A stretch of 64,000 nt of DNA from Paractinoplanes bogorensis (GTDB taxonomy: Bacteria > Actinomycetota > Actinomycetes > Mycobacteriales > Micromonosporaceae). Each line of letters begins with the position of its first letter. The first letter of the stretch is position 1. The notes below the pieces were generated by a model. That model saw only the letters and a program-made list of their open reading frames with translations, was not told where the DNA came from and did not search any database. Where the stretch lies: assembly GCF_018829635.1 (NCBI RefSeq), contig NZ_JAHKKG010000002.1, positions 248,001 to 312,000 on the forward strand. The letters run 5' to 3'. Of this stretch, positions 42,898 through 51,062 are shown piece after piece. The position numbers and the translations under genes are program-made.

Positions 42898-44137
42898 TCG
42901 TATCAATCAGAACATCGCCGCGCAGAACGCCTACCGGAACCTGTCGGTCACCGACAACCAGATGTCGAAGTCGCTGGAGAAGTTGTCCAGTGGTTTCCGC
43001 ATCAACCGGGCGGCCGACGACGCGGCCGGTCTCTCGATCTCCGAGGGCCTGCGCTCGCAGGTCGGCGGTCTCAAGGTCGCCGTCCGCAACACCCAGGACG
43101 GTGTCAGCGTCGCGCAGACCGCTGAAGGTGCGCTCAACGAGACCACCGCGATCCTGCAGCGTATGCGTGACCTCTCGGTGCAGGCGGCCAACTCCGGCGC
43201 CACCGACACGGCGGCCGCCGGCGCGGCCAACAAGGAAATGTCGGCCCTGAACGCCGAGCTCAACCGGATCGGTGACACCACCGCGTTCGGTAAGCAGAAG
43301 CTGCTCGACGGCACCTTCGGCGCCACCAAGCAGCTGGCCGGCACCCAGCAGGCGGCCAACGCCGACGGCACCGCGGCCGCCATCCCGACCGCGGCCAACA
43401 GCGACTTCAGCTTCACGCTGGAGTCGGTCGGCGGCAAGACGACCGACCCCAAGGGCAACAGCATCTCGACCACCAGCACCCCGCCCGGAACGGGCATCAC
43501 GGTCAACGTGAAGGCACTGCCGGCCGGTGCGACCGCGCAGGACCTGGCCTCCGCGGTCAACAGCGCCATGGAGACCGCGCTCAAGGAGCACGGCTTCCAG
43601 GGCAACGAGGTCACCATGTCGGCCAAGACCGACATGCAGAACAACACCACCTTCAAGGTGGCCGGCGCGGGCGACTTCAAGATCACCGGTGACACGGTGC
43701 TCACCGCCGCCGGCATCGACACCACCCAGGCGACGACCGACACCGGCGGCAACACCGGCCGCTTCCAGGTCGGCTCGAACGCCAACCAGAAGATCGGCAT
43801 CTCGATCGGCGCGGTCGACTCGGAGACGCTCGGCACCGCGTCGCTGGACCTCACGAAGGACCCCGACAACGCGATCTCGGTGATCGACAAGGCTCTCCAG
43901 TCGGTCACCGACAGCCGCTCGTCGCTCGGTGCCATCCAGAACCGCTTCGAGCACACGATCAACAACCTGAACGTGGCGGTCGAGAACCTGTCCGCGTCGG
44001 AGTCGCGTATCCGTGACACCGACATGGCCCAGGAGATGGTCTCCTTCACCCGGTCGCAGATCCTGACCCAGGCCGGCACCTCGATGCTGTCCCAGGCCAA
44101 CCAGTCGGCGCAGAACGTGCTCTCGCTGCTCCGCTAA
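42890..44137 (+). CDS. fliC: Flagellin
   Basis: 415 residues. D0/D1 N-terminus: MGLRINQNIAAQNAYRN, LSSGFRINRAADDAAGLSIS and TAEGALNETTAILQRMRDL. D1/D0 C-terminus: DNAISVIDKALQSVTDSRS, IQNRFEHTINNLNVAVENL and a final SQANQSAQNVLSLLR. The central ~190 residues form a Thr/Ala-rich outer domain. No cysteine. ATG 42890 with AAGGAGG; the in-frame leader upstream is not coding by similarity. Likely controlled by CsrA/FliW through the leader hairpins. A terminator follows 52 bp after the stop. Confidence 0.96.
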   Translation: MGLRINQNIAAQNAYRNLSVTDNQMSKSLEKLSSGFRINRAADDAAGLSISEGLRSQVGGLKVAVRNTQDGVSVAQTAEGALNETTAILQRMRDLSVQAANSGATDTAAAGAANKEMSALNAELNRIGDTTAFGKQKLLDGTFGATKQLAGTQQAANADGTAAAIPTAANSDFSFTLESVGGKTTDPKGNSISTTSTPPGTGITVNVKALPAGATAQDLASAVNSAMETALKEHGFQGNEVTMSAKTDMQNNTTFKVAGAGDFKITGDTVLTAAGIDTTQATTDTGGNTGRFQVGSNANQKIGISIGAVDSETLGTASLDLTKDPDNAISVIDKALQSVTDSRSSLGAIQNRFEHTINNLNVAVENLSASESRIRDTDMAQEMVSFTRSQILTQAGTSMLSQANQSAQNVLSLLR

Positions 44138-44189
44138 CCAAACTGCCACCGGTAGCAACTGAATCTCTACTGCAAGTGACCGAATAGGT

Positions 44190-44218
44190 GGGGGTAGCCG
44201 TCACAAGCGGCTGCCCCC
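44190..44218 (+). terminator. fliC terminator
   Basis: GGGGGTAGCCG (44190-44200) pairs with CGGCTGCCCCC (44208-44218) with one wobble, loop TCACAAG, then GCTTGTTTCC. It separates fliC from fliD. Confidence 0.75.
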
Positions 44219-44246
44219 GCTTGTTTCCAGCGAAAGGCAGGCTCCG

Positions 44247-45641
44247 GTGAGCTCATCTTCGGTCGACGGCCTGGTCAGTGGTCTCAGCACCAGCTCCATG
44301 ATCAGCTCGTTGATGCAGGTCGAGGCGGCGCCGCAGACCCGGCTCAAGAGCAAGGTGAGCACGGCCCAGACCGCGGTCTCCTCCTACCAGGCAGTCAACT
44401 CCCGGCTGGTCGCGCTGAAGAACGCCGCCACCGACCTGGGCGCGCTCAGCACGTGGCGCGCGGTCAAGCCGACCTCCAGCTCGACGACCGTGACCGCGAC
44501 CGCCGTCACCGGCACCAACGCCGCCTCCGGCACCACCGTCTTCGACGTCAAGAGCCTCGCGAAGAACCAGGTCACCACGGCCAAGGTGAGCGCGGACGGC
44601 GCCATCACCTCGGCCGGTTCGCTGCAGATCACCGTCGGCCCGCTCGACGGCAGCGACAAGGACAAGCTGACCACGGTCACGCTGGGCGACGACAAGTCGG
44701 CCAAGGGCATCGCGGCCGCCATCAACGCGGCCGGCCTCGGCGTCAAGGCCACCGTCGTGAGCACCGGCGGCACCAGCAACATTCTGCAGCTGAGCGGGGC
44801 CAAGACCGGCGCCAACGCGGCGTTCAAGATCGACGGGCTCGACGGGCTCGCCTCGCCGCTGACCAACGTGGCCAGCGCGACCAACGCCCGGCTCGACATC
44901 GGCGGCGGCGACGCCAACTCGGCCGCCGGCGGCTACAGCGTCACCAGCGAGACGAACACGTTCACCGCCCTGATGCCGGGCGTCTCGATCTCCGTGTCGA
45001 AGCTCGAGGACGGCGTCACCGTCACCGCGGACTCCGACGTCGACGGCATGGCGAACAAGATCCAGGCGATGGTCGACGCGGCCAACTCCACGCTCTCCGA
45101 GATCAGCAACCAGACCGCGTACGACGCCAACACCAAGCAGAGCTCCCCGCTGACCGGCGACTTCTCCGTTCGCAACATCTCGCAGGTGCTGCTGAGCAAG
45201 GTGAGCCTCGGTCTGACGTACACCAATCCCTCGTACGACTCGACGCAGCCGAGCGACCCGGCCACCAAGACCAACCTGGAGAAGATCTCGATCTCGCTGG
45301 CCAAGATCGGCGTACAGCTCGACCGCTCCGGCAAGCTCGTGTTCAACAAGGACGACTTCACCGCCTCCTACAACGCGAACCCGACGCAGACCCAGGCGGC
45401 CGGCATCGAGTTCGCCGACCAGACCCGGGCCATGGCGTTCGACCAGTCGCGCAACATCACCTCGGTGATCACCGGACGCAACAACGAGATCGACAGCCTC
45501 AACAGCCAGATCAGCAACTGGGACGTCCGGCTCGCGGCCAAGAAGCTGGCCCTGCAGAAGACGTACTCCGACCTCGAGACCTCGCTGGGAAAGCTCAAGA
45601 ACCAGTCGAGCTGGCTGTCCGGCCAGTTGTCCAGCCTCTGA
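44247..45641 (+). CDS. fliD: Flagellar filament cap protein (HAP2)
   Basis: 464 residues. N-terminal SVDGLVSGLSTSSMISSLMQVEAAPQ and the flagellin-hook IN-type middle domains are typical; the C-terminal helical region includes MAFDQSRNITSVITGRNNEIDSLNSQI. FliD pentamers sit at the filament tip and fold flagellin. GTG start, 31 nt before fliS-region DNA; the order fliD-fliS-fliT-like is canonical. Confidence 0.94.
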   Translation: MSSSSVDGLVSGLSTSSMISSLMQVEAAPQTRLKSKVSTAQTAVSSYQAVNSRLVALKNAATDLGALSTWRAVKPTSSSTTVTATAVTGTNAASGTTVFDVKSLAKNQVTTAKVSADGAITSAGSLQITVGPLDGSDKDKLTTVTLGDDKSAKGIAAAINAAGLGVKATVVSTGGTSNILQLSGAKTGANAAFKIDGLDGLASPLTNVASATNARLDIGGGDANSAAGGYSVTSETNTFTALMPGVSISVSKLEDGVTVTADSDVDGMANKIQAMVDAANSTLSEISNQTAYDANTKQSSPLTGDFSVRNISQVLLSKVSLGLTYTNPSYDSTQPSDPATKTNLEKISISLAKIGVQLDRSGKLVFNKDDFTASYNANPTQTQAAGIEFADQTRAMAFDQSRNITSVITGRNNEIDSLNSQISNWDVRLAAKKLALQKTYSDLETSLGKLKNQSSWLSGQLSSL

Positions 45642-45672
45642 CCCTGACCTGCCGCTCTGATTGGGGAGACCG

Positions 45673-46053
45673 ATGACCGCGCCGAATCTTCGTAACCGCT
45701 ACATGCAGGACTCCGTCAGCACCGCCTCGCCCGCCAAGCTCCTGCTCATGCTGTACGACCGCCTGATCCTCGACCTCGGGCAGGCCGAGGAGGCGCTGCG
45801 GGCGGGCGAGCGCGAGGTCGCCCACGAGAAGATCACGCACGCCCAGGAGATCATCATCGAGCTCCAGGTCAGCCTTGATGTCGAGGCCTGGTCGGGTGCT
45901 CCGGGCCTGGCCAACCTCTACGGCTACCTGCTCACCGAGCTGATCGGGGCGAACATCGCCCGCGACGCCGACCGGGTCGCGGTCTGCCGAGGATTCCTCG
46001 AGCCGCTGCGGGACGCCTGGCGAGAGGCGGCCGCCTCGGCGGTCGCCCACTGA
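45673..46053 (+). CDS. fliS: Flagellin export chaperone FliS
   Basis: 126 residues, four-helix chaperone. NRYMQDSVSTASPAKLLLMLYDRLILDL is the family signature (Y-x-x-x-V-x-T-x-x-P-x-K-L-L). It prevents flagellin polymerising in the cytoplasm. ATG 45673 has GGGGAG 5 nt upstream. Confidence 0.94.
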   Translation: MTAPNLRNRYMQDSVSTASPAKLLLMLYDRLILDLGQAEEALRAGEREVAHEKITHAQEIIIELQVSLDVEAWSGAPGLANLYGYLLTELIGANIARDADRVAVCRGFLEPLRDAWREAAASAVAH

Positions 46054-46068
46054 CGGGCGGAGGCCGGC

Positions 46069-46392
46069 GTGAGCGGCGGTGAGTGGCGGGACGCCTGGAG
46101 CGCGGCTCTGGACGAGCTCGAGCTGGACGTGGCCTCGATCGAGGCCATGCTGGAGGACGAGCACCGGCACGCCGAGCACCCGCCCGCCGACATCTGGAAG
46201 CCGCCCACCGAGCTGGGCGCCCTGCCGCTGGAGCTCCGGCCGAGGGCCGACGAGATCCTCACCCGGCAGCTGAAAGCAGCCGAGGAGATCGCCCGCCGGA
46301 TGACCGCCACCCGGCAGCAGATGACGATGACCACCAAGATCGAGACCGGCGAGGCGGTCAAGCGGCCGGTCTACGTCGATCGGGCCATGTAA
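46069..46392 (+). CDS. FliT-position small helical protein
   Basis: 107 residues, no confident family match. It is acidic and helical, with WRDAWSAALDELELDVASIEAMLEDE followed by ADIWKPPTELGALPLELRPRADEILTRQLKAAEEI. Place (right after fliS, GGAGG 5 nt before GTG) and size suggest a FliT-type FliD chaperone; the IWxPP...LGxLPxxLRxRA segment recurs in actinobacterial proteins at this position as far as I recall. Function is inference from context. Confidence 0.6.
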   Translation: MSGGEWRDAWSAALDELELDVASIEAMLEDEHRHAEHPPADIWKPPTELGALPLELRPRADEILTRQLKAAEEIARRMTATRQQMTMTTKIETGEAVKRPVYVDRAM

Positions 46393-46405
46393 GCGACACA
46401 CGATG

Positions 46406-46441
46406 ACGTCCCGGGACCCCAGGTGGGTGCCGGGACGTTTT
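46406..46441 (+). terminator. Terminator ending the fliD-fliS unit
   Basis: ACGTCCCGG (46406-46414) pairs perfectly with CCGGGACGT (46430-46438), loop of 15 nt, followed by TTTT. It lies 14 nt after the fliT-like stop and just before the flgB promoter region. Confidence 0.8.
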
Positions 46442-46446
46442 CGCGT

Positions 46447-46464
46447 GCAACCAGTCGGCAACCG
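46447..46464 (+). promoter_or_regulatory. TcrA-box-like direct repeat upstream of flgB
   Basis: GCAACCA, GTCG, GCAACCG on the coding strand. It fits the TcrA consensus I recall from Actinoplanes missouriensis except for the last base of the first unit, the same position that differs in the box at 33991. It is 109 bp before flgB, directly after a terminator, where the promoter of the flgB-fliK operon must lie. Confidence 0.6.
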
Positions 46465-46572
46465 TCTGACGCTCAGCGGATCGGCCCGCCCGCCGAAGGG
46501 CAGAGTACGAGCGACGGATCGCTTACCAAAAAGCCACGGATCGGCACCTTGGAACTCGCACAAGGAGCTGCT

Positions 46573-46920
46573 GTGTTCGACGATGTCTCGTCGTCCGCGC
46601 TGCGCGTCGCGGTCACCGGCCTCGCGGCCCGCCAGAGCGCTATCGCGAACAATATTGCAAACGTCGAAACCCCAGGCTATCGGGCTCGTAAGGTGGAGTT
46701 CGAAGAGGCGTTGCGCGGTGCCGTGGCCAAGGGTCTGTCACCGCTCGGAGTGGCCCCGCAGACGGCGACATCGCTGGAGCCGACCCGTCTGAACGGCAGC
46801 AACGTCAACCTCGACGAGGAGACGCTCTCCCACATCGACACGACGATGCGTTATCAGCTGACCATGCGGGCGCTGGACTCCAAGTACTCGATGATCCGCG
46901 ACGCGATCAAGGGAGCCTGA
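46573..46920 (+). CDS. flgB: Flagellar basal-body rod protein FlgB
   Basis: 115 residues. Proximal rod subunit: VAVTGLAARQSAIANNIANVETPGYRARKVEFEEAL is the rod signature, and MRYQLTMRALDSKYSMIRDAIKGA the C-terminal helix. GTG 46573 has AAGGAG 5 nt upstream. First gene of the rightward basal-body operon, flgC following after 2 nt. Confidence 0.94.
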   Translation: MFDDVSSSALRVAVTGLAARQSAIANNIANVETPGYRARKVEFEEALRGAVAKGLSPLGVAPQTATSLEPTRLNGSNVNLDEETLSHIDTTMRYQLTMRALDSKYSMIRDAIKGA

Positions 46921-46922
46921 CG

Positions 46923-47315
46923 ATGAGCACATTCAACGCGATCGGCGTCGCCGGCACGGGTGTGACCGTCTACCGCAAGTGGCTCGACGCGGTGTCCGAC
47001 AACATCGCCAACATGGACAACACGAGCCGTACGTCGGAGAAGGCGTTCCAGGCCCGTTACGTCATCGCCCAGGAGGCCCAGGACGGCAACGGCGCCCAGG
47101 TGGGTGGCGTGGCCCTCGGCAGCGCCGAGGGCGTGCTGGTGCACGACCCGGACAACCCGCTGGCCGACAACCAGGGCTACGTGCGTAAGGCGGACATCGA
47201 CCTGAGCTCGCAGATGGCCCAGATGATGATGGCGCAGCGCGCCTACCAGGCCAACCTCGCGGTCGTCGACCGCGCCAAGGACTCCTACACCGCCGCGATC
47301 AACCTCGGGAAGTGA
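46923..47315 (+). CDS. flgC: Flagellar basal-body rod protein FlgC
   Basis: 130 residues. N-terminal GVAGTGVTVYRKWLDAVSDNIANMDNTS and C-terminal QMMMAQRAYQANLAVVDRAKDSYTAAINLGK mark a rod protein. Between them the typical PDNPLADNQGYVRKADIDLS stretch is present. Slightly shorter than in enteric bacteria. Confidence 0.94.
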   Translation: MSTFNAIGVAGTGVTVYRKWLDAVSDNIANMDNTSRTSEKAFQARYVIAQEAQDGNGAQVGGVALGSAEGVLVHDPDNPLADNQGYVRKADIDLSSQMAQMMMAQRAYQANLAVVDRAKDSYTAAINLGK

Positions 47316-47323
47316 GGTAGGCG

Positions 47324-47668
47324 ATGACGTCTCCGATCAGTCCCATCAGCGGCTTCTCGCCGGTCTCAGGTCTGCAGGCGGTCACCGGGGTGGGCTCCAC
47401 CGACGCGATCTCCGGCACCGACCGGGCCACCGCGGCCCAGGGCGCGCACGAGAGCTTCGCCAGCATGCTGTCGAGGGGTCTCGAGAGTGTGCAGTCCGCG
47501 CAGGGCAAGGCCGACGACCTCGCGGTGCAGGCCGCGCAGGGCACGCTGACCGACCCGGCGCAATACACCATGGCCGCGAACGAGGCCCAGCTCGGCATGC
47601 AGCTGACCCTCGCCGTACGCAACAAGGCCGTGGAAGCGTTCCAGGAAATCATGAGGATGCAGGCCTGA
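47324..47668 (+). CDS. fliE: Flagellar hook-basal body complex protein FliE
   Basis: 114 residues. FliE links the MS ring to the rod and is the first protein through the export gate. SFASMLSRGLESVQSAQGKADDLAVQ and YTMAANEAQLGMQLTLAVRNKAVEAFQEIMRMQ are diagnostic. A Ser/Gly-rich N-terminus precedes the helical core. It is 1 nt from fliF. Confidence 0.93.
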   Translation: MTSPISPISGFSPVSGLQAVTGVGSTDAISGTDRATAAQGAHESFASMLSRGLESVQSAQGKADDLAVQAAQGTLTDPAQYTMAANEAQLGMQLTLAVRNKAVEAFQEIMRMQA

Positions 47669-47669
47669 C

Positions 47670-49289
47670 ATGACTGACCGCCTTCCCGCTCCGGTTCGCC
47701 GCGTCACGGACATGTTCCGGTCCTTCACCCCGGGACAGAAGGCCGTCACGATCGCGGCAGTCATCGCGCTCATCGTGGGCGCCTACTTCTTCGCCACGTG
47801 GGCGTCCAAACCTTCCTACTCGATCCTGTTCAACAACCTCTCGTCCAAGGACGCGAGCGCGATCGTCGAGTCGCTGAAGAAGACCGGCACGAGCTACGAA
47901 CTGGCCAACGAGGGCCAGACCATCCTCGTGCCGCAGGACCAGGTGAACGACCTGCGCCTGTCGCTGAGCGGCGAGGGCCTGCCCGGCGACGCCGGCACCG
48001 GCTACGCGCTGCTCGACCAGCAGGGCATCACCACCAGCGACTTCATGCAGCAGACGAACTACCAGCGCGCGCTCGAGGGCGAGCTCTCCAACACCATCAA
48101 GTCGATCGACGGGGTCGAGGCGGCCACGGTCCACCTGGTGATCCCCAAGAAGGACGTCTTCGCCGACGAGCAGGACAAGCCGACCGCCTCGGTGCTGGTC
48201 GCCTCGAGCGCCACCCAGCCGCTGAGCGGTGATCAGGTGCAGAGCATCGTCCACCTGGTCGCGTCGAGCGTCGAGGGCCTCGACCCGACCGAGATCACGG
48301 TGGCCGGCGCGGACGGCAAGATCCTCTCGACCGGTGGCGGTGCGGCCATCGGGACGGGTGGGGACAGCGGGGCCGACTCGCAGACCGTCGCCTTCCAGAA
48401 CCGGATGAACCAGTCCATCCAGAGCATGCTCGACAGCGTTGTCGGTCCGGGCAACTCGTCGGTGGTCACGACGGCCACGCTCGACTTCGACCAGACGCAG
48501 ACGACCAGCAAGACGTACAACGCCGACCCGTCGGTGCCCGCGCTCAGCGAGCAGAACCAGCGGGAGGCCTACAACGGTGCCAACAACTGCGCCGGCGGTG
48601 TGCTCGGCCCGGACAACATCGCCGGTCCCGGCTGCTCCACCGGCAGCGGTGGCCCGGGGCAGTACGAGAACAGCAGCAACGTCAAGCAGAACGCGGTCAA
48701 CGAGGTCAACGAGGTCCGCAAGAACGCGCCCGGTGGCATCAAGAAGCTGAGCGTGGCGGTCCTGCTGAACAGCGCCACGGCCGGCACCATCCAGCCGGCC
48801 CAGGTGCAGCAGCTGGTCACCGCCGCGGCGGGCATCGACACCACCCGGGGCGACACCATCGCGGTCTCGGCCATGCCGTTCGACCAGAGCGCGGCCCAGG
48901 CCGCCCAGGCCGCCCTGAGCGCGTCCTCCGCGGCTGCCGTCGAGGCCAAGCAGATGTCGATGTACAAGACCGCCGGACTCGCCGGACTCGTGCTGGTCCT
49001 GCTGTTCCTGGCCTGGCGGTTCAGCCGCAAGAGCAAGAAGCGCCGGGGCCTGACCCCCGAGGAGCGCAAGCACCTCGAGGACATGCAGGCCGCGCTCGAG
49101 GCGCAGCGCCTGGCCGAGCTCAACCAGGCCATTCCGGCCCAGATGCTGGAGGCCGGAATGGCGATGGACGACTCGAACGTGCAGGCTCGCGAGGAACGCC
49201 AGCGGGAGATCGAGCAGATGGTTAAAGATCAACCTGACGAGATGGCGGTGCTGTTGCGCGGCTGGCTGGCCGCCGATGTGACGCGCTGA
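47670..49289 (+). CDS. fliF: Flagellar MS-ring protein FliF
   Basis: 539 residues. TM1 about 25-47, secretin-like ring-building domains to about 280 (YSILFNNLSSKDASAIVESLKK, LDQQGITTSDFMQQTNYQRALEGEL, VHLVIPKKDVF), then a disordered insert, a beta-collar region (VNEVRKNAPGGIKKLSVAVLL) and TM2 about 430-450. The C-terminal tail binds FliG. The insert holds two cysteines (307 and 322), unusual for FliF. The stop is 74 bp before fliG. Confidence 0.95.
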   Translation: MTDRLPAPVRRVTDMFRSFTPGQKAVTIAAVIALIVGAYFFATWASKPSYSILFNNLSSKDASAIVESLKKTGTSYELANEGQTILVPQDQVNDLRLSLSGEGLPGDAGTGYALLDQQGITTSDFMQQTNYQRALEGELSNTIKSIDGVEAATVHLVIPKKDVFADEQDKPTASVLVASSATQPLSGDQVQSIVHLVASSVEGLDPTEITVAGADGKILSTGGGAAIGTGGDSGADSQTVAFQNRMNQSIQSMLDSVVGPGNSSVVTTATLDFDQTQTTSKTYNADPSVPALSEQNQREAYNGANNCAGGVLGPDNIAGPGCSTGSGGPGQYENSSNVKQNAVNEVNEVRKNAPGGIKKLSVAVLLNSATAGTIQPAQVQQLVTAAAGIDTTRGDTIAVSAMPFDQSAAQAAQAALSASSAAAVEAKQMSMYKTAGLAGLVLVLLFLAWRFSRKSKKRRGLTPEERKHLEDMQAALEAQRLAELNQAIPAQMLEAGMAMDDSNVQAREERQREIEQMVKDQPDEMAVLLRGWLAADVTR

Positions 49290-49363
49290 CCCCTTCGTGC
49301 GGCGGCCGGCCCGGGTGCCGGTCGCCGCGTTGATTCTCTGCTGACGGTCCGAGGGAGTACGCG

Positions 49364-50389
49364 TTGAGCACACCGGCGCTCACCACCATGTCGATGACGG
49401 GCGTGCGCAAGGCCGCCATCATGCTCGTGCAGTTCGGCAAGGAGCAGTCCGCGCACATCATGTCGCAGATGTCGGAGAAAGAGGTCGAGATGATCTCGGC
49501 CGAGATCGCCCGGCTCGGCAAGCTGGAACCGACCCAGGTCGACGACGTGATGGACGAGTTCTACGCCATGGCGACCACCCGCTACGCGGGTTCGGGTGGC
49601 ATGGACTACGCCCGGGAACTGCTCGAGGCCTCGCTCGGCAAGGACCGCGCGGCGCTCATCCTGGACCGCCTCGAAGCGTCGATGAACGACATCCCCTTCA
49701 ACTTCCTCAGCCACGCCGACCCCCGGCAGCTGCTCTCCTACGTGCAGTACGAGCACCCGCAGACGATCGCGCTGGTGCTCGCGCACATCCCCTCGGCGCT
49801 CGCCTCGTCGATCCTGGCCGGCCTCCCGATCGAGGTGCAGACCGACGTCGCGCACCGGATCGCGGTGATGGACCGCACCTCCCCCGAGATCATCCGCCAG
49901 GTCGAGGCCGCCCTGCAGCGCAAGCTCTCGTCGGTGCTCCAGCCCGACGAGCTCTCCACGGTCGGCGGCCTGCAGCCGCTGGTCGAGATCATCAACCGCG
50001 CCGACCGGACGACCGAGCGGCTCATCCTGGAGGCCCTCGACGCCCGCAGCCCCGAGCTGGCCGAGGAGATCCGGCGCCGGATGTTCATGTTCGAGGACAT
50101 CATCAACCTCGAGGACCGTGCCATCCAGCTCGTGCTGCGCCAGGTGGAGCCGGCCGACCTGGCCACCGCGCTCAAGGGTGTGCCCGACACCGTGCGCGAC
50201 AAGGTCACCAAGAACCTGTCCGAGCGCGGCCGCGAGAACCTGCTCGAGGAGATCGACCTGCTCGGCCCGGTCAAGGTCAAGATGGTCGAGGAGGCCCAGG
50301 CCAAGATCGTGTCGGTGATCCGCTCGCTCGAGGAATCCGGCCAGATCGAGGTCCAGCGCGGCGGCGAGGCCGATGACCTCATCGCCTGA
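49364..50389 (+). CDS. fliG: Flagellar motor switch protein FliG
   Basis: 341 residues, complete. N-terminal domain (KAAIMLVQFGKEQSAHIMSQMSEKEVEMISAEI), the EHPQTIALVLAHI armadillo segment, and the C-terminal torque domain with MFMFEDIINLEDRAIQLVLRQVEPADLATALKG. The TTG start has GAGGGAG 6 nt upstream. Its last 17 bp overlap fliH. Confidence 0.96.
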   Translation: MSTPALTTMSMTGVRKAAIMLVQFGKEQSAHIMSQMSEKEVEMISAEIARLGKLEPTQVDDVMDEFYAMATTRYAGSGGMDYARELLEASLGKDRAALILDRLEASMNDIPFNFLSHADPRQLLSYVQYEHPQTIALVLAHIPSALASSILAGLPIEVQTDVAHRIAVMDRTSPEIIRQVEAALQRKLSSVLQPDELSTVGGLQPLVEIINRADRTTERLILEALDARSPELAEEIRRRMFMFEDIINLEDRAIQLVLRQVEPADLATALKGVPDTVRDKVTKNLSERGRENLLEEIDLLGPVKVKMVEEAQAKIVSVIRSLEESGQIEVQRGGEADDLIA

Positions 50390-51053
50390 GAGCACCAGCC
50401 CGGTCCTACGGGGTTCGTCGGCCAAGTCGGTCTCGGCCGCCCGGTTCGGGGTCGACCTGCGCACCGGCCTGCCCGTCGACGGCGACTCGCTCGAACGGGC
50501 CAAGCAGCAGGCCCGCACGTCCGGCTACGCCGAGGGCTGGGCCCAGGGGCAGCGCGAGGCGGCCGCGGCCGCCGAGGGCGCCGCGGCCCGGGCCCAGGCC
50601 GCCGAACAGGCCCACGAGCAGCGCCGGTCGCATGCCCTCGGACAGGCCGTGAACGCGCTCGGCCGGGCCGTGACCGACCTCGAGAACCAGCTCATGCCGA
50701 CCTTCGCCGAGCTGCAGGAGGTGCTGCTCGCGCACGCCTTCGAACTGGCCGAGGCGATCGTCGGCCGCAGCCTGGACGACGCCGAGGGGCGTACGGCCGG
50801 TGCGGTGCGCCGGGCCATGCAGGCCGTACCCGAGGCCGGGCAGCTGGTCGTGAGCCTGCACCCCGACGACTACCACACGCTGGTCGGCGAGGGCGGCGAC
50901 ACCGAGTTCGAGTACGAGGGGCGCCGGGTCCGCCTGCGCCCGGACGCGACGCTGCACCCGGGCGACGCGGTCGCCGAGACCGGCATGGCGACGGTGGACG
51001 CGACCATCGCGGCCGCCGTGGCCCGCGCCCGGGACGCGCTGCGCATCCACTAG
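50373..51053 (+). CDS. fliH: Flagellar export ATPase regulator FliH
   Basis: 226 residues. Ala/Gln/Glu-rich coiled coil in the middle (AEGWAQGQREAAAAAEGAAARAQ) and a C-terminal FliH domain (VVSLHPDDYHTLVG, DATLHPGDAVAETGMATVDATI). FliH dimers bind FliI and tether it to the C ring. Starts inside fliG, ends 9 nt before fliI. Confidence 0.9.
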   Translation: MTSSPESTSPVLRGSSAKSVSAARFGVDLRTGLPVDGDSLERAKQQARTSGYAEGWAQGQREAAAAAEGAAARAQAAEQAHEQRRSHALGQAVNALGRAVTDLENQLMPTFAELQEVLLAHAFELAEAIVGRSLDDAEGRTAGAVRRAMQAVPEAGQLVVSLHPDDYHTLVGEGGDTEFEYEGRRVRLRPDATLHPGDAVAETGMATVDATIAAAVARARDALRIH

Positions 51054-51062
51054 GAGACACAC

